Source: CAYLPU01 sp964385635 (lineage in GTDB: Bacteria; Chloroflexota; Anaerolineae; B4-G1). Taken from it: a stretch of 16,221 nucleotides of DNA. The stretch lies in the NCBI GenBank assembly GCA_964385635.1, contig CAYLPU010000111.1, forward strand, positions 1 to 16,221, written 5' to 3'. Position numbers and translations under genes: made by a program. A model generated the notes under the pieces. The model made no database searches, was not told the origin of the DNA, and was given only the letters and a program-made list of their open reading frames with translations. Below are positions 1 to 6,610 of the stretch, one piece after another (the stretch's first letter is position 1; every line of letters begins with the position of its first letter).

Positions 1-2244
1 TGGCTCTCGTCGTCCATCCTGCCACAACGCGGTACCAAAGGTAAACGTCTCGTTTACTTCGTCGTAGAGGTAGATGTGGCAATCGCTGGCTCCTACCAGT
101 GTCAGAGTGCTCGCGACGATGGTATCCAGCACGGCCGACAGGTTCAGTGAGCCCGTGAGCCGGAGGCTGGTGCTCCTCAGCGCCTCTAACTCCGCCACGC
201 GTTGGCGCGTCTCCCCAAATAGCCGGGCGTTCTCGATGGCGGTGGCGGTGTGATCGGCGAAGGCCTGCAGCCGCCGGGCGTCGGCGGGGCCAAACTGGCC
301 TGGCCGGGTGCCGGCCACGTTCAGGAAGCCCACCGTCACCCCGCTTGCCTGGATGGGCGCGGCGACGTAGGATCGTCGCCACTCCCGACCCTTCCCCGGG
401 ACCCAATCAGGGTCGGCCGCCGTGTCCGGCACGAGGACCGGCTCCCCCGTCTGCGCCATCCTCACCAGGTTGGGGTACCTGGCGATGAAGATGGCGGTAT
501 GGGATGGGGACGTCGGCTCTTCTTCTAAGTCCAGCCTTTCGTACCCCCGCTGGCGGACCACGTGGGCGGTGTTGTCCTCAATCAACATGATGTTGAACGT
601 GTCCCCGGCGACGACCCGCTCCACCTGTTCCAGGATGCGATCCAGCACCTGGTCCAGGTCCAGGGTGCTGCTAACGGCGGAGGCTGCCTCCTCCAGCGCC
701 TCCGCCAGTTCCCGCTGCTCCCGCTGCGCTTCGAAAAGGCGAACGTTACGAACGGCGATGGCCGCCTGGGTGGCGAACAGACTCAGCAGTTCGGCGTCGG
801 CCGGGGAGAAAACGCGCGGGGCATCGGCGTTCACATTCAACACGCCCAGTAACTCCTCGCCCCAGCGGATTGGCATGCCCACGGCGGCCGTCCAGGGATA
901 GCCTTCGTAGACAGTCGCCTGTCCCTCCCAATGCTGATAGTCGTCCACGATGAGCGGTTCGCCGGTCTCCCAGACCTTGCCGGAGATGCCTTCGCCTCGG
1001 TGGAGGATGCTTCCAATGGGTGCCAGGTGGGGTTCTGTACATATCACCCACTCCAGCACGTCCCGCTCGGGCCGGTAGAGATAAAGGCCACCCGCGGTCC
1101 CCCCTACTAACTCCAGTGCCCGCGAGACAATGGAGTGGAGAAGCGCATCCAGGTCCAACTGGGCGGTGAGTTCCAGCCCCACCTGCCGCAGCGCCTCGAG
1201 TCGTTCGGCATAGCGGCGCAGCGCCTTCTCCGCCTGCCTGCGCTCGGTGATGTCTCGGGTAATTAGCATCACAGCCACTACCTCACCATTGCGTTTGATG
1301 GGGCCGAGACGGGTCGAATACCAGGAAATGGTGTCGTAGGGCCCACGCGCAGCGATTTCATAGTGGTCAGGATTCCCGGTTTGGAACACTCGGTTGATTG
1401 ATTTCCTTGTCGTCTCGTGATACTCAGATGCGACGTAATCATAGACATCTGTCCCGATCGCCTCTTCCGCTGTCAAGCCTGCCGGTGGATAGTTTATGAA
1501 CAGAATCTTCCCATCACGGTCCACAGAGAATATGATGTCTGGGGCGTTCTCTACCAAGGAGCGCCACTTGGCCTCAGATTCCCGTAACGCTTCCTCTGCC
1601 CACTTGTGCTTGGTGATTTCTTTCTGAGTTCGCTCGTACAATCGGGCATTCTCGACAGCGATGGCCGCGTGGTTAGCGAACAGAGTCAGCAACTCCAGGT
1701 CAGCCTGCGCGAAGCGCCGGCTTTCCACATCGTGCAGTACGTGGATCACCCCCGTCACCTGGCCCTGCCAGATCATCGGTGCGCAGAGTACAGCAGTGAA
1801 AGGCTGTTCCTCCTCGTAGACGGCGGCCCGGCCAGGCCAGATACGGTAATCGTCAATGACCAGCGACTCCCCGGTCTGGCAGACGGTGCCAGTCGCACCC
1901 TCGCCGTACTTAAGCACTATCCCGGTGTAATCACGCGGGGTGTTGTAACTGACCACGCAGCGGGCTTCCTCCCGGTCCGGATCGCACAGGTATAGCCCGC
2001 CGCTCAGAGCGTTCAGCAGCCGCGTCGCCTGCTCGACGATGGTCTGGAGCAGCGTGGGCAAATCGTGTGCAGTGGTGATGTCGAGCACGGTCGCCTGGAA
2101 CGCGGTCAGTTCTTCAGCCTGGCGGCGCAGTGCCTCCTCCGCCTGCTTGCGCTCGGTCTCTGTTGCTTCCAACTCAGCGATCCGTTGGCGCAATTCTACC
2201 AACTCATTTATGAGTTGCTCTTTGGTCTTACGCTCATTTTTCAT
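1..2244 (-). CDS. Multi-domain GAF/PAS sensor protein, C-terminus outside window
   Basis: The frame is open without a stop from an ATG at 2244 to the window edge (748 codons), so only the N-terminal part is seen. Translated by eye, it starts with a charged coiled coil (about residues 1-45). Then come a GAF domain (about 50-205), a PAS domain (about 222-340, opening with RSLVENAPDIIFSVD and closing with the PAC-like TRDITERRQAE), a second GAF (about 345-508), a third GAF (about 520-682) and the start of a fourth (from about 695). Repeats such as LFANHAAIAVENARLYE and LFATQAAIAVRNVRLFE mark the ends of GAF domains. No signal peptide or membrane helix is visible, so it is probably cytosolic. The output domain (histidine kinase, GGDEF, phosphatase or other) lies outside the window and cannot be named. 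GGAAGG lies about 10 bases before the ATG. The ligands of the GAF domains are unknown. Confidence 0.9.
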   Translation of the reverse strand, partial: MKNERKTKEQLINELVELRQRIAELEATETERKQAEEALRRQAEELTAFQATVLDITTAHDLPTLLQTIVEQATRLLNALSGGLYLCDPDREEARCVVSYNTPRDYTGIVLKYGEGATGTVCQTGESLVIDDYRIWPGRAAVYEEEQPFTAVLCAPMIWQGQVTGVIHVLHDVESRRFAQADLELLTLFANHAAIAVENARLYERTQKEITKHKWAEEALRESEAKWRSLVENAPDIIFSVDRDGKILFINYPPAGLTAEEAIGTDVYDYVASEYHETTRKSINRVFQTGNPDHYEIAARGPYDTISWYSTRLGPIKRNGEVVAVMLITRDITERRQAEKALRRYAERLEALRQVGLELTAQLDLDALLHSIVSRALELVGGTAGGLYLYRPERDVLEWVICTEPHLAPIGSILHRGEGISGKVWETGEPLIVDDYQHWEGQATVYEGYPWTAAVGMPIRWGEELLGVLNVNADAPRVFSPADAELLSLFATQAAIAVRNVRLFEAQREQRELAEALEEAASAVSSTLDLDQVLDRILEQVERVVAGDTFNIMLIEDNTAHVVRQRGYERLDLEEEPTSPSHTAIFIARYPNLVRMAQTGEPVLVPDTAADPDWVPGKGREWRRSYVAAPIQASGVTVGFLNVAGTRPGQFGPADARRLQAFADHTATAIENARLFGETRQRVAELEALRSTSLRLTGSLNLSAVLDTIVASTLTLVGASDCHIYLYDEVNETFTFGTALWQDGRREP

Positions 2245-2344
2245 CTTGTGTACCTTCCGGTTGCCCGAGATCGCCCAGGATGGCCGCCCCCCCCCGTCCA
2301 GTTGGCTCACCACCCAACCGCCTGTCCTACCCTCTGGCGTGGGA

Positions 2345-2373
2345 ATGATACGCGATTTTGTAGGATTTGTCCA
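2345..2373 (-). promoter_or_regulatory. Sigma70-type promoter of the GAF/PAS sensor gene
   Basis: On the minus strand TGGACA (2373-2368) is followed after exactly 17 bp by TATCAT (2350-2345). Each hexamer matches consensus at five of six positions. The predicted transcript starts near 2338, leaving a leader of roughly 95 nt before the ATG at 2244. That leader holds a run of nine G (2295-2287). The promoter lies in the 231-bp gap after comEC, so the sensor is probably transcribed separately from it. Apart from this and a weak ACCC-AAA-GGGT hairpin near 2448-2458 I see nothing else in the gap. Confidence 0.65.
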
Positions 2374-2475
2374 GCGCTCGTAACGTAACCATTGCGCAAC
2401 CAGAGAAGAGATGTCTCCCACCCCTGGACAAAATCGGGTCTTAGAAACCCAAAGGGTCTAACCGAACCAGCCTGC

Positions 2476-4926
2476 TCAACGTTCCGTCTCCACCCACACC
2501 TGGACCCCATCGGTGATGATCTCAATCACGCCCTGCTCGTCGGTGCGGTAGACCGGCAACCCCCTTTGACTTCGCTCAGGGTAGACCTCCAGCCGCTCCA
2601 GCACCCTGGCGCAGGGATGGCCGAAGTCGTTGTCCGCCCCCACGCTGATGACCACCACCTCTGGGTCCACCGCGTCCAGAAACCCCTGTGTCGTCGAACT
2701 GCAGCTCCCATGATGGGGCACTTTCAGCACTGTGCTTTCCAGTGGAGCGCCCTCCGCCAACAGCCGGTGCTCCACCTCCGCCTCGATGTCTCCCGGCAGC
2801 AGCACCGACACCTGCCCATAGGTCAGCCGAGTCACGACTGAGTTGTTGTTGGCGCTCCCTATGCTTCCACTGACTAACTCCGGCCCCGGATGCAGCACGA
2901 TCATCTCTAGTCCCTCGTCGAGCGCCACGTGCAACCCGGCCTCTCCCTGGTAGACCGTCGCTCCCTCTACCTCCAGCAATCGCAGCCAGTACTCGTAGAC
3001 CTCGGACTCATGCTCCATCTCGCGGAAGATCACTGTGTCCACCCGGTAGCGCTCCAACACCCCCACCAGCCCGGTGACGTGGTCGGCGTCGGGGTGCGTG
3101 AGCACCATCACGTCGAGCGTGCGATCCCAGAAGTCCATCTGGCGACCCAACTGCGAAAGCAGCACCGCCTCGCTGGGGCCGCCGTCCACCAGCACCTGCT
3201 GGCCGGAGGGGGTCTGGACGAAGATGGCGTCCCCCTGTCCCACGTCGAGGAACACGACGTGGAGGCGGCCGTCGGGCAGGCTCCGCCAGGCGAAGAAGCC
3301 CAGCACCAGCAGGATGGCGGCCGCGCCGGCGAGCACTTTTGTCTCCTGGGTGGAGAGAAACCGGGTTTTTAGGAAAAAACCCGGTTTCTTCAACCCGTCC
3401 CGCAACTCATCACGGCGCTCCCTGGGCTGCGCCAGGTACCAGGTGAGGCCGCCCAGGAGGGCATAGTACGCGAACACCATCCAGCCGTCCATCTGCACCT
3501 CTGCCGAGGCGAAGGGCACTCGCGCCGTCAGACGCACCACCCCGATGGTGTAGGTAAGGAACACCCAGGCCACCCAGCCGACCGCCTGCCCCAGCGGCCA
3601 GACGGCCAACCCCAGCAGCGTGGCCATCCCTCCCCAGATCATCACCCCCGCTTGGGCAGGAAGGATCAGAAAATTTGTCGCTAGCGTGACGAGAGAGAGT
3701 CGCCCGAAGGTTCCGAGGAGAATGGGGGTCGTAGTTATTTGGGCCGCCAGTGTGACGACGAGCGGTTCATTGACCAGGCCCACGATCCTTTCGGCACGTT
3801 CGGCAGAAGTGAACCGCGCCAACGCTCGTTCGGAGATGCGCTCCAGCGGCCCGGTATAGATCACCAATCCCAGTGTGGCGACGAAACTGAGTTGGAAGCC
3901 CACGTCCCACAACGTGTAGGGGTTCAGCGCCGTCATCCCGATGGCTGCTGCGGCAAGGGAGGCGGGGGCGAAGGTGGGGCGTCCCAGGCGTCGGCCCCAT
4001 AGATATATGATGCCCATCAACGCCGCCCGCACCACCGCCGCCGACGCGCCGACGAGTATTGTGTAGACCGCCACGCCCGCGACGGCGACCCAGGTCGCCC
4101 GCCGCTTGCCCTGAGCAGAGCCGAAGGGCCGGCCGAACAGCCGCTGCGCCAGCCCGGCGAAGATGCCGCTGATGATCGTTATGTTAAATCCTGATATGGC
4201 GATGATGTGGGTCGTGCCGGTGGCGGCGAAGTCGTCCATCAGGTCAGCAGGGATACCTGTCTCAACACCGAGCAAAATGCCCGTCAGCAGAGCCGCTTGC
4301 GGTTCCGGGAGGATGCTGGCGATGGTGGATTGGGCGCATCGCTTGAAGACAAAGATGTGGTATAGGATGGGGTTGGCCTGCTTCTCGGCCAGCAGCGTGA
4401 CCTGGGCATACCGGATCAGGGAGTGGATTCCCTGGCGGGCCAGGTACTCGCGATAGGAGAACTCCTCCAAGACCGGCGGCGTCTCCAGCAACCCCTCGAT
4501 CCGCACGCGGTCGCCGTAGTACCGTTGGGAGTAACGGCCCGCTTTGACCAGCACCAGTCCCTCGACCTCCAGTTCCGTGCCATCGGGCAGCGTCAGCCGC
4601 TCGGCCTGCACGCGCAAGTTGGTGTAGTACTCACGTTCGTCCGGCTCTCCCACTACGACCCCCTCAAGCGTCACCCAGCCGGTGTCGTTGTAGGTCGCCA
4701 GGGTGGTCTCGTCGAAGTGGGGGGTGGCGAGCAGGAGGCGGCCCGCGCCCAGCGCCAGCATCAACGTGCACAGTGCACCCACCCGGACGCACCGGTCATC
4801 CCGCCACAGCAACAGGCCGAGGAACGCCGCCAGTCCCAGAACAGGCAGCGCCTGCCAGGGGAGGCTGGTCGCCTTCGCGAGCGCGATGCCTGCGAGCCAG
4901 GCGATCGCAAGATAGACGAGGGTCAT
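2476..4926 (-). CDS. comEC: ComEC/Rec2 family DNA internalization protein
   Basis: An 816-aa inner-membrane protein, normal length for ComEC, which forms the channel carrying single-stranded DNA into the cytoplasm during transformation. The order of parts is standard. An N-terminal helix pair is followed by a soluble DUF4131/OB-like region (about 25-185), the polytopic Competence domain (about 205-500, with the signature THIIAISGFNITIISG) and a C-terminal metallo-beta-lactamase-like domain (about 550-810). The last has VFLDVGQGDAIFV, metal-site residues in THPDADH (H611, D613, D615, H616), LLPGDIE and VPHHGS. The ATG at 4926 has AGGA about 11 bases upstream. Three short repeats are inserted in frame: in a Competence-domain loop (about residue 269), in the linker before the nuclease-like domain (about 518) and near the C-terminus (about 785). 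None breaks a motif, so the protein may still work. No other competence gene is in view. Confidence 0.93.
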   Translation of the reverse strand: MTLVYLAIAWLAGIALAKATSLPWQALPVLGLAAFLGLLLWRDDRCVRVGALCTLMLALGAGRLLLATPHFDETTLATYNDTGWVTLEGVVVGEPDEREYYTNLRVQAERLTLPDGTELEVEGLVLVKAGRYSQRYYGDRVRIEGLLETPPVLEEFSYREYLARQGIHSLIRYAQVTLLAEKQANPILYHIFVFKRCAQSTIASILPEPQAALLTGILLGVETGIPADLMDDFAATGTTHIIAISGFNITIISGIFAGLAQRLFGRPFGSAQGKRRATWVAVAGVAVYTILVGASAAVVRAALMGIIYLWGRRLGRPTFAPASLAAAAIGMTALNPYTLWDVGFQLSFVATLGLVIYTGPLERISERALARFTSAERAERIVGLVNEPLVVTLAAQITTTPILLGTFGRLSLVTLATNFLILPAQAGVMIWGGMATLLGLAVWPLGQAVGWVAWVFLTYTIGVVRLTARVPFASAEVQMDGWMVFAYYALLGGLTWYLAQPRERRDELRDGLKKPGFFLKTRFLSTQETKVLAGAAAILLVLGFFAWRSLPDGRLHVVFLDVGQGDAIFVQTPSGQQVLVDGGPSEAVLLSQLGRQMDFWDRTLDVMVLTHPDADHVTGLVGVLERYRVDTVIFREMEHESEVYEYWLRLLEVEGATVYQGEAGLHVALDEGLEMIVLHPGPELVSGSIGSANNNSVVTRLTYGQVSVLLPGDIEAEVEHRLLAEGAPLESTVLKVPHHGSCSSTTQGFLDAVDPEVVVISVGADNDFGHPCARVLERLEVYPERSQRGLPVYRTDEQGVIEIITDGVQVWVETER
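2562..2581 (-). repeat. 20-bp dispersed repeat inside comEC, copy 1
   Basis: On the minus strand this reads CCCTGAGCGAAGTCAAAGGG and encodes YPERSQRG in a loop near the C-terminus of ComEC. It matches the copy at 4109-4128 at 16 of 20 positions, in the opposite orientation relative to the gene. The motif resembles short repeats I recall as dispersed in many Chloroflexota and other genomes; that is memory, not a search. Confidence 0.6.
3356..3389. repeat. 34-bp perfect palindromic repeat inside comEC
   Basis: Two 15-bp arms (AGAAACCGGGTTTTT and its exact reverse complement) are separated by the 4-bp loop AGGA. The element encodes part of KKPGFFLKTRFLS in the linker between the membrane domain and the metallo-beta-lactamase-like domain of ComEC. 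The frame is kept. This composition is unlike a normal ComEC linker and looks like an inserted miniature repeat. Confidence 0.75.
4109..4128 (+). repeat. 20-bp dispersed repeat inside comEC, copy 2
   Basis: On the plus strand this reads CCCTGAGCAGAGCCGAAGGG. In the comEC frame (minus) it encodes the PFGSAQG part of GRPFGSAQGKRR, a loop in the Competence domain between predicted membrane helices. It is 16/20 identical to the copy at 2562-2581 but inverted with respect to the gene. Confidence 0.55.
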
Positions 4927-4973
4927 AGGGCTGTCCTACAAGTGAAGTGTTCTGATTTGTCTGGCGCGGCTTC

Positions 4974-5002
4974 AGTATAGTGCAACTTTACGCGGAGGTC
5001 AA
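4974..5002 (-). promoter_or_regulatory. comEC promoter, module type shared with two other loci
   Basis: On the minus strand TTGACC (5002-4997), a 17-bp spacer and TATACT (4979-4974). The predicted start is near 4967, about 40 nt before the comEC ATG. Hexamers and spacer closely match the promoters at 6554-6582 and 7584-7612 (spacer core GCGTAAAGTTGCAC), so this is more than a generic promoter match. Confidence 0.7.
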
Positions 5003-5008
5003 TCGGAG

Positions 5009-5031
5009 GAAAAGTCGGCAGCGCCTTGTAA
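5009..5031 (+). repeat. Dispersed ~23-bp repeat, copy 1
   Basis: The sequence GAAAAGTCGGCAGCGCC followed by TTGTAA recurs with two substitutions and one extra T at 11511-11534. Both copies lie upstream of minus-strand genes (comEC and dnaX). Role unknown. Confidence 0.5.
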
Positions 5032-5035
5032 CCGC

Positions 5036-5091
5036 TTGTAGGGGCAAGTTGTAGGGGCAAGTTGTAGGGGCAAGTCTCGACTTGCCCCTAC
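5036..5091. repeat. Three tandem 13-bp repeats ending in a palindrome
   Basis: TTGTAGGGGCAAG is repeated exactly three times (5036-5048, 5049-5061, 5062-5074). After the spacer TCTCGA comes CTTGCCCCTAC, the exact reverse complement of GTAGGGGCAAG. Positions 5064-5091 thus form an 11-bp-arm hairpin, and the two upstream units could pair with the same arm. It lies between the divergent promoters of comEC and the zinc-ribbon gene, so it is unlikely to be a terminator. It looks like an expanded dispersed palindromic repeat. Confidence 0.8.
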
Positions 5092-5107
5092 TTCTGCCGC
5101 AAGGGGT

Positions 5108-5136
5108 TTGAAGGAAACTCAAAGATGTGCTAGAAT
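5108..5136 (+). promoter_or_regulatory. Promoter of the zinc-ribbon protein gene
   Basis: TTGAAG (5108-5113), 17 bp, then TAGAAT (5131-5136). The predicted start is near 5143, giving a leader of about 34 nt before the ATG at 5177. The minus-10 hexamer matches at five of six positions, the minus-35 at four. Confidence 0.55.
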
Positions 5137-5176
5137 ACGGATGACTTCTTAAAACCATAAGGAAAGGTGTGAGAAA

Positions 5177-5983
5177 ATGGCAGACAAAAAACAAAGTTAT
5201 GAAGAGTGGTTGGCGGAAGAGCGAGCACGGCTGGATAAGGGGTTTTCCTTTGAACCGCAACCCAGTTCCGAAGCAAGCGCACCCGGTACTGCCGATCAAA
5301 TTGCCGTTGGGTTAGGGCTTGGCGCTGGCGTGGTCGGTGGGGCGGTCGCTCCCCATCCCAATCCAGTGACTTTTGAGGGCTGCAAGGCTGATGTCATTGC
5401 CACTGCATTGAGGAAAGAAATCGCTGATGATGACACTCGCGTCCAGGTTGACAAGACCAGTGGTTCGATCGTGGTCACCATCCTGCAAAGCCAGGAAAGC
5501 CGCCCTCACGATTTCTCTCCAGCGCTGACCGCGACCCTGGTCGAAACAGCAGACGCATTGACGGTAACCGTCAGTGACCTCAACCAGGGCGCTGTGAGGG
5601 GCGCGCTGAGTTCTGTGGGAAGCACTGTCCTGGATCAGGCTAAGGAGTTACTCACCGGGAGAGGACGCTCTGGCGTGGCTGGTCTGCTCGACGCGGCCGG
5701 CCAGGTGATGGAGGGCGTTGACGATCTGGTTGAAGACATCCAGGACCTGGGTTTGCCCAAACGTGTGTGGGGAGTGATTGACCGCGTGAGTGGGGCGGCT
5801 GAGGAGGCATATCTCGACCAACAGCGCGGGGAACAAGAGTTGCAGCGGAAGCGTGAGGCGGCTGAGCGGGCCTGGACGCACTGCGAATGGTGCGGTCAAG
5901 TGTACGGGAGTGAAGAGGACAGCATTACAGAGTGTCCCTCGTGCGGTGCATCGCGCGGAGCCAAACCGGCCTGGCTGAAGTAA
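5177..5983 (+). CDS. Uncharacterised protein with C-terminal zinc ribbon
   Basis: A 268-aa protein I do not recognise. The ATG is preceded by AAGGAAAGG and a promoter. It opens with a charged segment (EEWLAEERARLDKGF), then a Gly/Ala-rich hydrophobic patch (about 41-58), a mixed alpha/beta region (about 65-150) with several short beta-like stretches, a helical region (about 150-232) ending in a charged QQRGEQELQRKREAAERAW coiled segment, and a zinc ribbon with C236, C239, C253 and C256 (CEWC, CPSC). The hydrophobic patch is too short and glycine-rich to be a sure membrane helix. The ribbon could bind metal and mediate protein or nucleic-acid contact, but no function is shown. It is the first gene of an accessory stretch between comEC and the dnaX operon and ends about 50 bp before the nucleotidyltransferase gene, with which it may be co-transcribed. 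Confidence 0.8.
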   Translation: MADKKQSYEEWLAEERARLDKGFSFEPQPSSEASAPGTADQIAVGLGLGAGVVGGAVAPHPNPVTFEGCKADVIATALRKEIADDDTRVQVDKTSGSIVVTILQSQESRPHDFSPALTATLVETADALTVTVSDLNQGAVRGALSSVGSTVLDQAKELLTGRGRSGVAGLLDAAGQVMEGVDDLVEDIQDLGLPKRVWGVIDRVSGAAEEAYLDQQRGEQELQRKREAAERAWTHCEWCGQVYGSEEDSITECPSCGASRGAKPAWLK

Positions 5984-6033
5984 ATGGATTTTGACGAGAC
6001 CATACTGTACTCGCTCACAGTCGAGGTGTGAAT

Positions 6034-6324
6034 ATGGAATTTGATACACAGTTGCGAGAGAAAAGAGAGGAGATCCTGTGCCTTGCCCGCCTGCACGGTG
6101 TGAGACAGGTTTCTGTCTTTGGATCCGTTGCGCGGGGTGAGGCTACGGAGGTGAGCGATGTAGACCTCCTGGTGGAGATGGAGCAGGAGCGTTCTCTCTT
6201 CGACCTGATCGCCTTCAAACTTGATGTGGAGGCACTGCTGGGCTGTGAGGTGGACGTGGTCTCACGGGAGGGTGTCAGTCCCTACCTGCCGGAGTACATC
6301 TTCGCTGGGGAGGTGCCGTTATGA
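6034..6324 (+). CDS. mntA: MntA-type minimal nucleotidyltransferase (antitoxin family)
   Basis: A 96-aa minimal nucleotidyltransferase. The fold signature GSVARGEATEVSDVDLLVE is present, with G30-S31, the metal-binding D42 and D44, and a third carboxylate candidate D75 in CEVDVVS. Family knowledge: MntA proteins pair with HepT RNases, and the antitoxin silences HepT by AMPylating a tyrosine in its active motif. An in-frame GTG lies at 6028, but GAGG at 6023-6026 is only one base from it and seven from the ATG at 6034, so I take the ATG as the start. The stop overlaps the ATG of the HepT remnant (ATGA, 6321-6324), the typical arrangement of this pair. Because the partner is truncated, this may be an orphan antitoxin. 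Confidence 0.88.
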   Translation: MEFDTQLREKREEILCLARLHGVRQVSVFGSVARGEATEVSDVDLLVEMEQERSLFDLIAFKLDVEALLGCEVDVVSREGVSPYLPEYIFAGEVPL

Positions 6325-6452
6325 GAAACGCCGTCAGGAATGTGCTGATTCACGAGTACTTTGGCGTGGGCCTGCGGATCGTGTGGAGGGTGGTTGAGAA
6401 AGAATTGCCCAGCCTGAAGGAGAAGATAACGCGGATTCTACAGGAAACATAG
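6321..6452 (+). pseudogene. Truncated HepT-type toxin (C-terminal remnant, 43 aa)
   Basis: The 43 codons beginning MRNAVRNVLIHEYFGVGL match the last third of HepT proteins, which normally are about 105-140 aa and contain a segment like GMRNVLIHEYFGVD. The catalytic RX4HXY motif is intact (RNVLIHEY, residues 6-13), as is the usual ending (ELPSLKEKI). The N-terminal helices that form most of the HEPN fold and the dimer are missing. The internal methionine of the motif region has become the first codon, overlapping the mntA stop by four bases. This fits an internal deletion that fused mntA directly to the hepT 3' end. Activity is doubtful. Confidence 0.75.
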
Positions 6453-6463
6453 CGCCCAAGCCG

Positions 6464-6582
6464 GCACGTTAGTGATGGCGAAACGACTGCCCCGACCTGC
6501 AACGGCTGGGGCAGTTTGCGTTACTTGGCTTGCGGCAGTGGCACTGCGATGTTTTGACTTCCGCGCAAGGTTACACTATACT
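6464..6582 (+). repeat. Direct repeat A: hairpin plus promoter unit
   Basis: About 119 bp, alignable end to end with 7502-7612, with roughly three quarters of positions identical and two small gaps. It contains an 8-bp-stem hairpin (6486-6493 with 6508-6515, ACTGCCCC/GGGGCAGT, loop of 14) and ends in a promoter. Shared landmarks are GACCTGCAA, GGCTTGCG and TTGACTTC. It occupies most of the gap between the hepT remnant and the membrane-protein gene. Confidence 0.75.
6554..6582 (+). promoter_or_regulatory. Promoter of the membrane-protein gene (within repeat A)
   Basis: TTGACT (6554-6559), 17 bp, TATACT (6577-6582). The start would lie near 6589, about 22 nt before the ATG at 6611. The spacer sequence closely follows that of the comEC promoter and of repeat B. 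Confidence 0.7.
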
Positions 6583-6610
6583 ATCTGCAAGATAGAGCAG
6601 GTAAGAAGCT

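Noticed and set aside
5036..5074. CRISPR array
   Set aside because: The three 13-bp units are directly adjacent with no spacers and no cas gene is present. It is a simple tandem repeat.
5036..5091. Rho-independent terminator
   Set aside because: The stem is good but no T-run follows on either strand, and the flanking genes diverge, so no transcript is expected to end there.
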